Notes: generated from the letters alone by a model not told the origin. Shown: positions 7,366 through 14,051, counted from the stretch's first letter. The stretch is 16,511 nucleotides of DNA from Alphaproteobacteria bacterium (GCA_024277955.1 JAJRUE010000184.1:1-16511); one strand, 5' to 3'. A program made the numbers and translations.

Positions 7366-8500
7366 GCAGGATCCGCGTATAGATCGCCTTGAGCTGCGCG
7401 ATCTGTTCCACCGGCACCCGTTCGTCGACCTGGTGCATGGTCTGGCCCACCAGCCCGAATTCGACCACCGGGCAGTGGTCCTTGACGAACCGCGCGTCAG
7501 ATGTGCCGCCCGAGGTGGACAGTTCCGGCTGAACCCCGGTTTCGGCCTCGACCGCGCGCGCCACCAGCGCCGACAGTTCGCCCGGCGGGGTCAGGAAGCT
7601 TTCGCCCGACACCTTGGTCGTCATCTCGAACTGCACGCCGCTGGCGTCGCTGACCTGCGCCGCTTCGGCCCGCAGCCACTCGATCAGCCCGGCGGAACTG
7701 TGGGCGTCGTTGAACCGGATGTTCACGGTCATCCGGCACTCGGCCGGGATCACGTTGGAAGCGGGGTTGCCGGTGTCGATCGTGGTCACCGCCAGCGTCG
7801 AGGCGTCGAAATGCTCGGTGCCTTCGTCCAGCACCTTGACGCTCAGCCGGCTTGCCAGCGCCGCCATCGCGTGAACCGGGTTCCTCGCCCGGTGCGGATA
7901 GGCCGAATGCCCCTGCACGCCGCGCGCCACGAAATGCGCGGTCATTGACCCGCGCCGCCCGATCTTGATCATCTGGCCCATGAACTGCGGGCAGGTCGGT
8001 TCTCCCACCAGGCAGGCGGTCATCCGTTCGCCCTGCTGCTCCATCCAGTCCAGCAGCGCCACCGTGCCGTCGGTGGCGTCGCCTTCTTCGTCGCCGGTGA
8101 TCGCCAGCACCACCGCGCCGTCGGGCGGGGTCGCGCGCACGAAATCCACCGCCGCGGCGGCAAAGGCGGCCACCCCCGATTTCATGTCGGTCGCGCCGCG
8201 CCCCCAAAGCACGCCGTCGCGGATCTCGCCGCCAAAGGGGTCGACGCTCCAGGCGGCGACATCGCCCACGGGCACGACATCGGTGTGCCCGTTAAAGCCA
8301 AAACAACGCGCAGCCCCCTTGGGGCCCCAGCGGGCATACAGGTTGCAGATGCCGCCGCGATCGACCCGGTGGCATTCGAACCCGGCGGGTTCGAGCAGCC
8401 CCTGCAGAACCGCCAGCGCGCCGGCGTCTTCCGGGGTGACGGAGGCGCAGCGCAGCAAGTCCCGGGTCAAGGCAACTGGGTCGGTCGGGGCAAGGGTCAT
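7349..8500 (-). CDS. dapE: Succinyl-diaminopimelate desuccinylase
   Basis: Hydrolyses N-succinyl-LL-2,6-diaminopimelate to LL-diaminopimelate and succinate, in the succinylase branch of lysine and peptidoglycan precursor synthesis; a dinuclear zinc M20 peptidase-family enzyme. The 383 residues carry all expected ligands: H72 in GHTDVVP, D105 in GATDMKSG, the catalytic/ligand pair E138-E139 in TGDEEGD, E167 in VGEPT, and H356 in QTMHQVDE, with STSGGTSDARF before it. ATG 8500 is preceded by AAGAGAAC. It appears to head the minus-strand run of five genes. Its pathway partner dapD lies about 3.6 kb away on the same strand, separated by two plus-strand genes. Confidence 0.97.
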   Translation of the reverse strand: MTLAPTDPVALTRDLLRCASVTPEDAGALAVLQGLLEPAGFECHRVDRGGICNLYARWGPKGAARCFGFNGHTDVVPVGDVAAWSVDPFGGEIRDGVLWGRGATDMKSGVAAFAAAAVDFVRATPPDGAVVLAITGDEEGDATDGTVALLDWMEQQGERMTACLVGEPTCPQFMGQMIKIGRRGSMTAHFVARGVQGHSAYPHRARNPVHAMAALASRLSVKVLDEGTEHFDASTLAVTTIDTGNPASNVIPAECRMTVNIRFNDAHSSAGLIEWLRAEAAQVSDASGVQFEMTTKVSGESFLTPPGELSALVARAVEAETGVQPELSTSGGTSDARFVKDHCPVVEFGLVGQTMHQVDERVPVEQIAQLKAIYTRILRDYFA

Positions 8501-8743
8501 GATGTTCTCTTTTCGGTTTCCTTCTGGTTACCGGCTGCGCCGCGCCGCCGCAATGGCCGGTTGTGACCAAAAGGCACCATGTCGGGCCCCGCGCCGGGGC
8601 GCAGGAAGCTTAACGGATTCACAGCGGCTTTGGAATGCGCCATTGTAAACGCAACAAAAAAGCCTGAGGCAGGGCACCGCCGGCAAAAAACTTCCGGCAC
8701 CATCGCGCAGACAATCCAGCCCCCCCGCGGGGTCCGGTTTTCG

Positions 8744-8789
8744 CATGTTCGTTCTGCCATCGGGAAACAGAGGGCAGGACACGAACATG
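8744..8789 (+). promoter_or_regulatory. Hairpin covering the ribosome site and start codon of the Hint gene
   Basis: CATGTTCGT (8744-8752) is perfectly complementary to ACGAACATG (8781-8789), whose last three bases are the ATG start. Inside, CTGCC (8754-8758) pairs with GGCAG (8773-8777), which is part of the AGGGCAGGA ribosome site; a T-G wobble can extend this inner stem. The fold gives about 15 base pairs with a 14-nt loop and would hide both initiation signals in the mRNA. The dyad is read directly; a regulatory role is inferred. An operator for a dimeric repressor is the main alternative. Confidence 0.5.
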
Positions 8790-9872
8790 AGCTGGATCGG
8801 CTTGATCGACCAATTCGACCTCCGGGCGCCATCGGCCGCCCCGAACGTGCCGCAGGATCCCCCGCCGCCGGGCGGCGTGCTGGTGGCAAGCGGCGCGGTC
8901 ACCTTTGAAATGTCCACGTCGGCCGACTGGCACATCCCGTGCAAGCTGGTCGAATACGACCGTTTCGACCAGTGGGACCGGCGCTTTACCGTCTACCTGA
9001 ACGCCGACTATTCGCTGTCGGTCGAAAACCGGCAGGGCTGCGCCACGTCCTATGTGCGGCTTTCCGACATCCGGACCGCGGCGCGCGACGATCTGCGCAT
9101 CACCTACAGCTGGGATGCCCCGGCCCGCCAGGGCCTGCTGACCGCCGAGAACCTGGCCACCGGCACGATCCGCCAGGCGGTCTTTGCCAACCCGATTCCG
9201 ATGCCGCGCGAAGACTTCCTTGCGCTGACCCGACCGGGCGAAGCCCTGAAGATAGACCCCCGTATCGCCTATCTGGCCACCGCCGACCACGTGGCCCCGG
9301 TCGGCCCGGTGGCGACGATCGGCGCCGGCGCGATGGTGCTCACCACCCAGGGGCCGCGGCCGATCGAACGGCTGCGCCCTGGCGACATGATCGTGACCCA
9401 GACCGGCGGCCCCCGCCCGGTGCGCTGGCTGCTGAAACAGGATCTTCCGTCGCGCGGCAGCTGTGCGCCGGTGCGCCTGCGCGCCCCCTACTTCGGGCTT
9501 GAGCGCGACATCACCGTCGCCGCCACGCAGCGGGTGGTCATTTCGGGCATCGACACCCAATACCACTTCGGCAAGGACGCGGTGCTGGCCCAGGCCGGCA
9601 GCCTGCCCACCCATCAGGCGGTGCAGCCGGCGGCGGACGAACCCTTTGCCACCTTCTACCAGGTGCTTCTGGACAGCCACGAATGCATCAACCTGTCGGG
9701 GGCCTGGGTGGACAGCCTGTATACCGGGCTTCTGGCCCAGTCGCCGGACGTGGCGGCCACCACCGGGCTTGCGGCCATCCCGGCGCCGATCTTTCCGGTG
9801 CACCGCCGCCCGGCCCACCCGGTGCTGCGCAACTACGAAACCCGCGCCCTGGCCGACATCCTTTCGGCCTGA
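8787..9872 (+). CDS. Hint (hedgehog/intein-fold) domain protein
   Basis: 361 residues, starting at ATG 8787 with AGGGCAGGA upstream. An in-frame ATG at 8745 would add 14 residues but has no ribosome site. The N-terminal half (about 35-150) is a beta-rich region with W48, FTVYLNADYSLSVENRQG and RITYSWDAPARQGLLTAENL, found with Hint domains in Rhodobacteraceae as far as I recall. The C-terminal half is Hint_2-like: IGAGAMVLTTQGPRPIERL at about 178-196, RPGDMIVTQTGGPRPVRWL, then DITVAATQRVVISG and FYQVLLDSHECINLSG. The expected nucleophile (Cys/Ser at the start of Hint) and the usual His of the SPQHR block are not present (Ala/Gly and ATQR instead), so self-cleavage is doubtful. No signal peptide is seen; many relatives are thought to be secreted by type I systems. 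Function is unknown. Confidence 0.8.
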   Translation: MSWIGLIDQFDLRAPSAAPNVPQDPPPPGGVLVASGAVTFEMSTSADWHIPCKLVEYDRFDQWDRRFTVYLNADYSLSVENRQGCATSYVRLSDIRTAARDDLRITYSWDAPARQGLLTAENLATGTIRQAVFANPIPMPREDFLALTRPGEALKIDPRIAYLATADHVAPVGPVATIGAGAMVLTTQGPRPIERLRPGDMIVTQTGGPRPVRWLLKQDLPSRGSCAPVRLRAPYFGLERDITVAATQRVVISGIDTQYHFGKDAVLAQAGSLPTHQAVQPAADEPFATFYQVLLDSHECINLSGAWVDSLYTGLLAQSPDVAATTGLAAIPAPIFPVHRRPAHPVLRNYETRALADILSA

Positions 9873-9890
9873 GCCGCCCCGCATTTCCAA

Positions 9891-9959
9891 CCCGTTGGCA
9901 AGGCTGCAATATCGCCATTGCCCAGCGCGCGCAACGCTGCGATATTGGCGCCCAACGGG
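9891..9959. promoter_or_regulatory. Nested inverted repeats between the Hint and channel genes
   Basis: In the 96-bp gap, CCCGTTGG (9891-9898) faces CCAACGGG (9952-9959), and inside these CAATATCGC (9907-9915) faces GCGATATTG (9939-9947). A further CAGCG/CGCTG pair (9923-9927 and 9935-9939) sits in the centre. The right outer arm ends in GGGG, the likely ribosome site of the channel gene. The dyads could terminate the Hint transcript, bind a regulator or control translation of the channel; no T run follows. Confidence 0.5.
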
Positions 9960-9968
9960 GATGATGAA

Positions 9969-11027
9969 ATGCGACTGATATTGATAGCCTGGATGGCGCT
10001 GGCCTCCTTGACGTCACTGGTGCGGGCCCAGGACCTGACCGTGGCCACGGTCACCAGGCCGCCGTTTTCAATGGTTACCGACGGGGCGGACGACGGGTTC
10101 TCGATCAACCTGATGCAGGAACTGGCGCGCGACCTGGGGCGCGACTTTCAGGTCATCCGGGTCGAGAAGTTCGGCGAAATGCTGGATCTCGTGCGGCGCG
10201 GCGAAGTGGACCTGGCGATCGCCAATATCTCGATCACCGCGGGGCGCGAACAGGAAATGGACTTTTCGCAGCCGATCTTTGAAAGCGGCCTGCAGATCCT
10301 GACCCTTGGCGGCGGCAAGGGGGCGTTTTCGCTGCTGGCGGCGATCTTTTCGCGTGACCTGATCACCGCGGTCGCGGCGGCGCTGGCGCTGCTGTTCTTG
10401 GCCGGAATGCTGATGTGGTTCCTTGAACGCCGGGCGCAGCCGTTTTTCGACCGCCCGCCGGGCCAGGCCCTGTTCCCGTCGTTCTGGTGGTCGCTGAACC
10501 TGGTGGTGAACGGCGGGTTCGAAGAACGCATGCCGCGCACCTTCCTGGGCCGGATCTTCGGGGTGGTCCTGGTGATCTCGTCGCTGTTCATCGTGTCGAT
10601 CTTCGTGGCCAAGATCACCGCGGTTCTGACCGTCGACGCAATCCAGAACAACGTCAATTCGATCAACGATCTCTACGGCAAGCAGGTGGGCACGATCGAA
10701 GGCTCGACCGCCGCGGCGTTCCTGACCAAACGGGATTTTCGCTATTCGGCCTATTCCGGACCCGAACCGATGTTCGCGGCCCTCGAAGCGCAGGAAATCC
10801 AGGCGATCGTCTTTGACGCGCCGATCCTTGCCTATTACGCCGCCAACTCCAGAGGCAAGGCGCAGCTTGCCGGGCCGGTGTTCCTGCGCGAAAACTACGG
10901 AATCGCCTTGCCGTCGGGCAGCGCCCTGGCCGAGCCAATCAACCGCTCGCTGCTGCGCCTGCGCGAAAACGGTGTCTATGCCCGGCTGATGAGCAAATGG
11001 TTCGGCGCCACCAGCACTGGCCAGTAG
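9969..11027 (+). CDS. Prokaryotic ionotropic glutamate receptor-like channel (GluR0-type architecture)
   Basis: 352 residues. Signal peptide 1-20 (LASLTSLVRA, then Q21). Ligand-binding lobe 1 (21-112) ends in SITAGREQEMDFSQPIF, whose R93 aligns with the ligand-carboxylate arginine of iGluRs and amino-acid-binding proteins. Next come a transmembrane helix (about 121-150), a pore loop FPSFWWSLNLVVNGGFEERM (169-188), and a second helix (191-221) ending SIFVAKITAVLTV, like the SYTANLAAFLTV element of animal iGluRs. Lobe 2 (232-347) has EGSTAAAF (244-251), acidic D283 in VFDAPIL, and NYGIALPSGSAL. Interrupting a type-3 binding domain with a two-helix pore is the iGluR plan. The potassium-filter GYGD of GluR0 is absent. 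ATG 9969 is chosen because it begins the signal peptide. The ligand is probably an amino acid; ion selectivity cannot be assigned. Confidence 0.85.
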   Translation: MRLILIAWMALASLTSLVRAQDLTVATVTRPPFSMVTDGADDGFSINLMQELARDLGRDFQVIRVEKFGEMLDLVRRGEVDLAIANISITAGREQEMDFSQPIFESGLQILTLGGGKGAFSLLAAIFSRDLITAVAAALALLFLAGMLMWFLERRAQPFFDRPPGQALFPSFWWSLNLVVNGGFEERMPRTFLGRIFGVVLVISSLFIVSIFVAKITAVLTVDAIQNNVNSINDLYGKQVGTIEGSTAAAFLTKRDFRYSAYSGPEPMFAALEAQEIQAIVFDAPILAYYAANSRGKAQLAGPVFLRENYGIALPSGSALAEPINRSLLRLRENGVYARLMSKWFGATSTGQ

Positions 11028-11029
11028 CC

Positions 11030-11049
11030 GCGCGCCAGCCCCGGCGCGC
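11030..11049. terminator. Terminator-like stem between convergent genes
   Basis: GCGCGCC (11030-11036) pairs with GGCGCGC (11043-11049) across a 6-nt loop. It fills almost exactly the 22 bp between the channel stop (TAG, 11025-11027) and the HAD gene stop (11050). No T run follows on either strand, so it would work as an imperfect or Rho-assisted bidirectional terminator. Confidence 0.45.
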
Positions 11050-11682
11050 TCAGCCGATCAGCGCGCCCACGTCGCGGGCAAGATTGCGCGGATGACGGCA
11101 CAGACGGTCCGCCGAAGCCAGTTCGGCCGCGCCGCCAAAGCCCCAGGTGACGCCGATCGCGCCCATGCCCACCGCCGCCGCGGCCACAAGATCGTGGCTA
11201 CGATCCCCGACCATGACCGAACGCGCCGGATCGGCGCCGGTCACCTGCAGGGCATGGGCCAGCAGGTCGGCCTTGTTGTTTCGGGTGCCGTCCAGTTCGG
11301 GCCCGAATTCCTGCTCGAACCATTTGGCCAGGCCGAAATGCGCGGTGATCCGGCGGGCGTAGACATGCGGCTTGGCGGTCGCCAGGAACAGCCGGCACCC
11401 CTGGGCGGCCAGCTGCGCCAGCGCCTCGGGCACGCCATCGTAGACGCGGTTTTCGAAGAGCCCGGTGTCCTGGTAGCGCGCCCGATAGAGATCAAGCGCC
11501 GCGTGCGGATCCCTGGCCCCGAGCCGCGTGAAACTGTCCAGCAGCGGCGGGCCGATCACCCAATCCAGATCATCCGCATCCGGGCAGTCCAGCCCCAGCT
11601 GATCCAGCGCATGAGCAATGCAGCGCACGATGCCCGGCTTGGGGTCGCTCAGCGTGCCGTCGAGATCCAGAAAGACGTTCAA
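11050..11682 (-). CDS. HAD-family hydrolase, phosphoglycolate phosphatase-like
   Basis: A 210-residue soluble HAD subfamily IA phosphatase. Motif I is FLDLDGTLSD (nucleophile D6, acid/base D8) right at the N-terminus, followed by an alpha-helical cap. Motif II is LFLATAKPH, a lysine follows near RNNKADLL, and motif IV is MVGDRSHDLVAA. The start is TTG at 11682: the four bases TTGA are shared with the stop of the upstream small gene, no ATG or GTG is placed in frame near motif I, and a downstream start would remove the nucleophile. Translation is therefore probably coupled. Phosphoglycolate or pyrophosphate-type substrates are typical of the group; the true substrate is not evident. Confidence 0.9.
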   Translation of the reverse strand: MNVFLDLDGTLSDPKPGIVRCIAHALDQLGLDCPDADDLDWVIGPPLLDSFTRLGARDPHAALDLYRARYQDTGLFENRVYDGVPEALAQLAAQGCRLFLATAKPHVYARRITAHFGLAKWFEQEFGPELDGTRNNKADLLAHALQVTGADPARSVMVGDRSHDLVAAAAVGMGAIGVTWGFGGAAELASADRLCRHPRNLARDVGALIG

Positions 11683-12020
11683 GACCCGTCGCCATCGAAA
11701 AACGGGGTCATCTGCGCGATGATCACCGCGTTTTCGGCCAGCGCGCGATCCATCAGCGCGCGTTCTTCGCCGCTGATATCGTGCCCCTCGGCCAAGCGCT
11801 CTTCGAGCGTGCCGTAGCCCGAAACATCCAGCGGCGCCAGCCCGGCCTGTTTCAGAACTGCCACGGTTTCACGCACCGCTTCGGCTTCGTCCACCCCCGA
11901 AGCATAGACCATCAGCGCTGCACCGGTGGCCCCCTTGGGCAACCCGTCATCCTGCTTGCGGCCGACCTCTACCAGCAGCGTGTAGACCTGCTGGCGCGAT
12001 TTTTTCTCATCCCCGGGCAC
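11679..12020 (-). CDS. Small conserved-looking protein between dapD and the HAD gene
   Basis: 113 residues, start GTG 12020 with AAGGGGCGGAC just upstream. I do not recognise a named family. It is soluble and acidic toward its C-terminus, with a basic N-terminal stretch (DEKKSRQQVYTLLVEVGRK). It looks like an alternating strand/helix domain: ALMVYASGVDEAEAVRETVA is a strand followed by a helix, then GLAPLDVSGYGTLEER. It lies 45 bp after dapD and overlaps the HAD gene by four bases (TTGA), so it is likely made with both. The placement, codon use like its neighbours and a plausible ribosome site support a real gene. Confidence 0.75.
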   Translation of the reverse strand: MPGDEKKSRQQVYTLLVEVGRKQDDGLPKGATGAALMVYASGVDEAEAVRETVAVLKQAGLAPLDVSGYGTLEERLAEGHDISGEERALMDRALAENAVIIAQMTPFFDGDGS

Positions 12021-12065
12021 GTCCGCCCCTTCTTCTTTGCAAAAATACTCTCGCGCGAAAGCGCA

Positions 12066-12893
12066 TCAATCCCGCAGCAACTCGTTGATCGCGGTTTTCG
12101 AACGCGTCTGCGCATCGACCCGCTTGACGATCACCGCGCAATACAGGTTCACCCCGTTTTTCGAAGGCATCGAGCCCGCCACCACCACCGAATAGGGCGG
12201 CACCTCGCCATAGAACACATCGCCGGTTGCGCGGTCGACGATCTTGGTGGACTTGCCGATAAAGACGCCCATCCCCAGCACCGAACCTTCGCGCACGATG
12301 CAGCCCTCGACCACCTCGGAACGCGCGCCAATGAAACAGTTGTCTTCGATGATTGTCGGGCCGGCCTGCATCGGCTCCAGCACGCCGCCGATGCCGACGC
12401 CGCCCGACAGGTGCACGTTCTTGCCGATCTGCGCGCAAGAACCCACCGTCGCCCAGGTGTCGACCATGGTGCCTTCGTCCACATAGGCCCCGAGGTTCAC
12501 AAACGACGGCATCAGCACCACGCCGGGCGCGACAAAGGCCGACTTGCGCACCACGCAGTTGGGCACCGCGCGAAAGCCCGCGGCGCGCCACTGGTTTTCG
12601 CCCCAGCCCTTGAACTTGCTGTCTACCTTGTCCCACCAGCCGCTGGCCTGGGGGCCGCCGTCCTGGATTTCCATGTCCTTGATGCGAAAGCCCAGCAGCA
12701 CCGCCTTTTTCGCCCACTGGTTCACATGCCACGACCCGTCGGCCTGTCTCGCGGCCACCCGCAGCTTGCCGCTGTCCAGCGCGTTCAGGGTTTCCTCGAT
12801 CGCGTCGCGGGTTTCACCGGTGGTCGCGGGGGTGATTTCGTCACGGTTTTTCCATGCGGCTTCAATGGCGGTTTCCAGTTCGGCGTTGTTCAT
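12066..12893 (-). CDS. dapD: Tetrahydrodipicolinate N-succinyltransferase
   Basis: Transfers succinyl from succinyl-CoA to 2,3,4,5-tetrahydropyridine-2,6-dicarboxylate, the step that opens the succinylase route to meso-diaminopimelate and lysine. 275 residues, the usual length. An N-terminal helical region (MNNAELETAIEAAWKNRDEI) is followed by a left-handed beta-helix of hexapeptide repeats from about 115 to 235, including NLGAYVDEGTMVDTWATVG, HLSGGVGIGGVLEP and the ARSEVVEGCIVREGSVLGMG stretch. The C-terminal end GDVFYGEVPPYSVVVAGSMP is diagnostic. ATG 12893 has GGAGAG five bases upstream; an in-frame ATG at 12962 lies beyond the likely promoter and is rejected. Confidence 0.97.
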   Translation of the reverse strand: MNNAELETAIEAAWKNRDEITPATTGETRDAIEETLNALDSGKLRVAARQADGSWHVNQWAKKAVLLGFRIKDMEIQDGGPQASGWWDKVDSKFKGWGENQWRAAGFRAVPNCVVRKSAFVAPGVVLMPSFVNLGAYVDEGTMVDTWATVGSCAQIGKNVHLSGGVGIGGVLEPMQAGPTIIEDNCFIGARSEVVEGCIVREGSVLGMGVFIGKSTKIVDRATGDVFYGEVPPYSVVVAGSMPSKNGVNLYCAVIVKRVDAQTRSKTAINELLRD

Positions 12894-12933
12894 GCGGCTC
12901 TCCAAATTGTGCTGTGGCATCGCTGGCACCGAG

Positions 12934-12962
12934 CCTATAGAGCTTGAACAGCAGACGTGCAA
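12934..12962 (-). promoter_or_regulatory. dapD: Candidate sigma-70 promoter of dapD
   Basis: Read on the minus strand, TTGCAC (12962-12957) and TATAGG (12939-12934) are 17 bp apart and match the -35 and -10 consensus at four of six bases each. The predicted start of transcription would leave a leader of roughly 35 bases before ATG 12893. The site lies in the 82-bp gap shared with the divergent LOG-family gene. Confidence 0.45.
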
Positions 12963-12975
12963 TCAGGAGCCCCGC

Positions 12976-13824
12976 ATGACAGACGACAGTCGCGCCCACC
13001 CTTTCCGGCATTCGCACCAGGACCGCGATACCATCCGGCACATTCCCGACACGCCGCAGACGCGCTCGCCGTCCTACCGGCTGGCCTATGACGACGAAGA
13101 ATTCCTGTGCCGGGACGAACTGCGCCCGGTGCGCCTGCAGCTCGAACTTCTCAAGCCCGAAATGCTGATGACGGAATACGGGGTGGAATCGACGATCGTG
13201 CTGTTTGGCGGCGCGCGCATTCCCGAACCCGCCAAGAAAGACACCGCCCGCACCGAAACCCTGGCCGAGCTTTCCCGCTATTACGACGAGGCGCGCGAAT
13301 TTTCCCGGCTGATGACGCTGCGCTCGAAAAAGAACAGCCACCGCGAAGGGGTGATCGTCACCGGCGGCGGCCCCGGCGTGATGGAGGCCGGCAACCGCGG
13401 CGCCGCCGATGCCGGCGGGGTGTCGATCGGGCTCAACATCGTGCTGCCGCACGAACAGGCGCCCAACGCCTATGTCACCCCCGAACTGTGCTTCAACTTC
13501 CACTATTTCGCCATCCGCAAGATGCATTTCCTGATGCGCGCCAAGGCGATCGCCATCTTCCCGGGCGGTTTTGGCACCATGGACGAGATGTTCGAAACCC
13601 TCACGCTGATCCAGACCGGCCGGATGGAGCGCATCCCCTTCCTGCTGTTCGGGGCCGAGTTCTGGAACAAGATCATCAACTGGGAAGCGCTGGCCGACGC
13701 CGGCACCATCGCCCACGAAGACCTGGACCTGTTCTGCATTGTCGAGACCGCGCAGGAAGCCGTGGCCTGCATCGACAACTGGCCCGCCTGGGGCGAACGG
13801 CGCGAAGACCTGCCTGGCCGCTAG
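12976..13824 (+). CDS. LOG family (TIGR00730) Rossmann-fold protein
   Basis: 282 residues. Members of the lysine-decarboxylase-like/LOG superfamily that have been studied are nucleoside 5'-monophosphate phosphoribohydrolases (cytokinin-activating LOG, PpnN). Seen: TIVLFGGARIPEP (about 73-85), VIVTGGGPGVMEAGNRGA (about 127-144), RKMHFLMRAKA, and the signature PGGFGTMDEMFE (about 196-207). An N-terminal extension of about 70 residues precedes the core, as in the longer subgroup of the family. ATG 12976 has a strong AGGAG site six bases upstream. It is divergent from dapD. The substrate is not predictable; the old 'lysine decarboxylase' label should not be used. Confidence 0.93.
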   Translation: MTDDSRAHPFRHSHQDRDTIRHIPDTPQTRSPSYRLAYDDEEFLCRDELRPVRLQLELLKPEMLMTEYGVESTIVLFGGARIPEPAKKDTARTETLAELSRYYDEAREFSRLMTLRSKKNSHREGVIVTGGGPGVMEAGNRGAADAGGVSIGLNIVLPHEQAPNAYVTPELCFNFHYFAIRKMHFLMRAKAIAIFPGGFGTMDEMFETLTLIQTGRMERIPFLLFGAEFWNKIINWEALADAGTIAHEDLDLFCIVETAQEAVACIDNWPAWGERREDLPGR

Positions 13825-13862
13825 GGCAGGTCGTGTTTGATCGAATTCACTTCTTCACTTCG

Positions 13863-13884
13863 CCCGCTGCGCGCGCGCAGCGGG
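13863..13884. repeat. 22-bp perfect palindrome after the LOG gene
   Basis: The half-site CCCGCTGCGCG is followed at once by its exact reverse complement. It lies 39 bp downstream of the LOG gene stop. With no T run it is not a classical intrinsic terminator, though the stem is strong enough to pause polymerase. Confidence 0.6.
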
Positions 13885-13890
13885 CCGGGC

Positions 13891-13948
13891 ATGCGCCCGC
13901 CCGCCCCGTCGCACCTTTGGTGCGCTTCCAGCGCAACGGCGGGCGCAT
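13891..13948. repeat. Nested inverted repeat with alternative inner hairpins
   Basis: ATGCGCCCGCC (13891-13901) pairs perfectly with GGCGGGCGCAT (13938-13948). Between them, CGCACC (13910-13915) pairs with GGTGCG (13919-13924) over a TTT loop. A competing hairpin, TGCGCT (13921-13926) with AGCGCA (13930-13935), overlaps it, so only one of the two can form at a time. It lies in the convergent LOG/rlmN gap. Confidence 0.55.
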
Positions 13949-13991
13949 CCGCGCCCACCCCGGCAGCCGCATGCCCTCGGTTTCGAACTGC

Positions 13992-14051
13992 AGCGAATCC
14001 GATCAGGTGCGACCCGCTCTACGGTCGCTCGGACCAGAATCGGTTTCCGCT
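13992..14051. repeat. Long imperfect hairpin downstream of rlmN
   Basis: About 20 base pairs in five blocks: AGCG/CGCT, AA/TT, CCGAT/ATCGG, GGT/ACC and GCGACC (14009-14014)/GGTCGC (14023-14028), with small internal loops and an 8-nt apex. A further AGCGA/TCGCT pair (14056-14060 and 14068-14072) touches the rlmN stop. It may end rlmN transcription or be a dispersed repeat. Confidence 0.5.

Noticed and set aside
8641..8700. Possible dapE promoter with TACAAT (minus strand, 8647-8642) and a T-rich hairpin
   Set aside because: No acceptable -35 at the right spacing, only a 4-bp stem, and about 140 bp from the dapE ATG; too weak to call.
8748..8754. Alphaproteobacterial LexA box (GTTC-N7-GTTC) near GTTCGTTC
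   Set aside because: The two GTTC units are adjacent with no 7-bp spacer. The dnaE2 promoter, where such a box is expected, lies outside the window.
8619..9890. Long minus-strand open frame opposite the Hint gene
   Set aside because: Arg/Gly/Val/Gln-rich translation without motifs. The plus-strand frame has a ribosome site, Hint motifs and normal codon use.
12862..13716. Minus-strand open frame opposite the LOG gene
   Set aside because: Shadow of a clear TIGR00730 gene; no recognisable motif.
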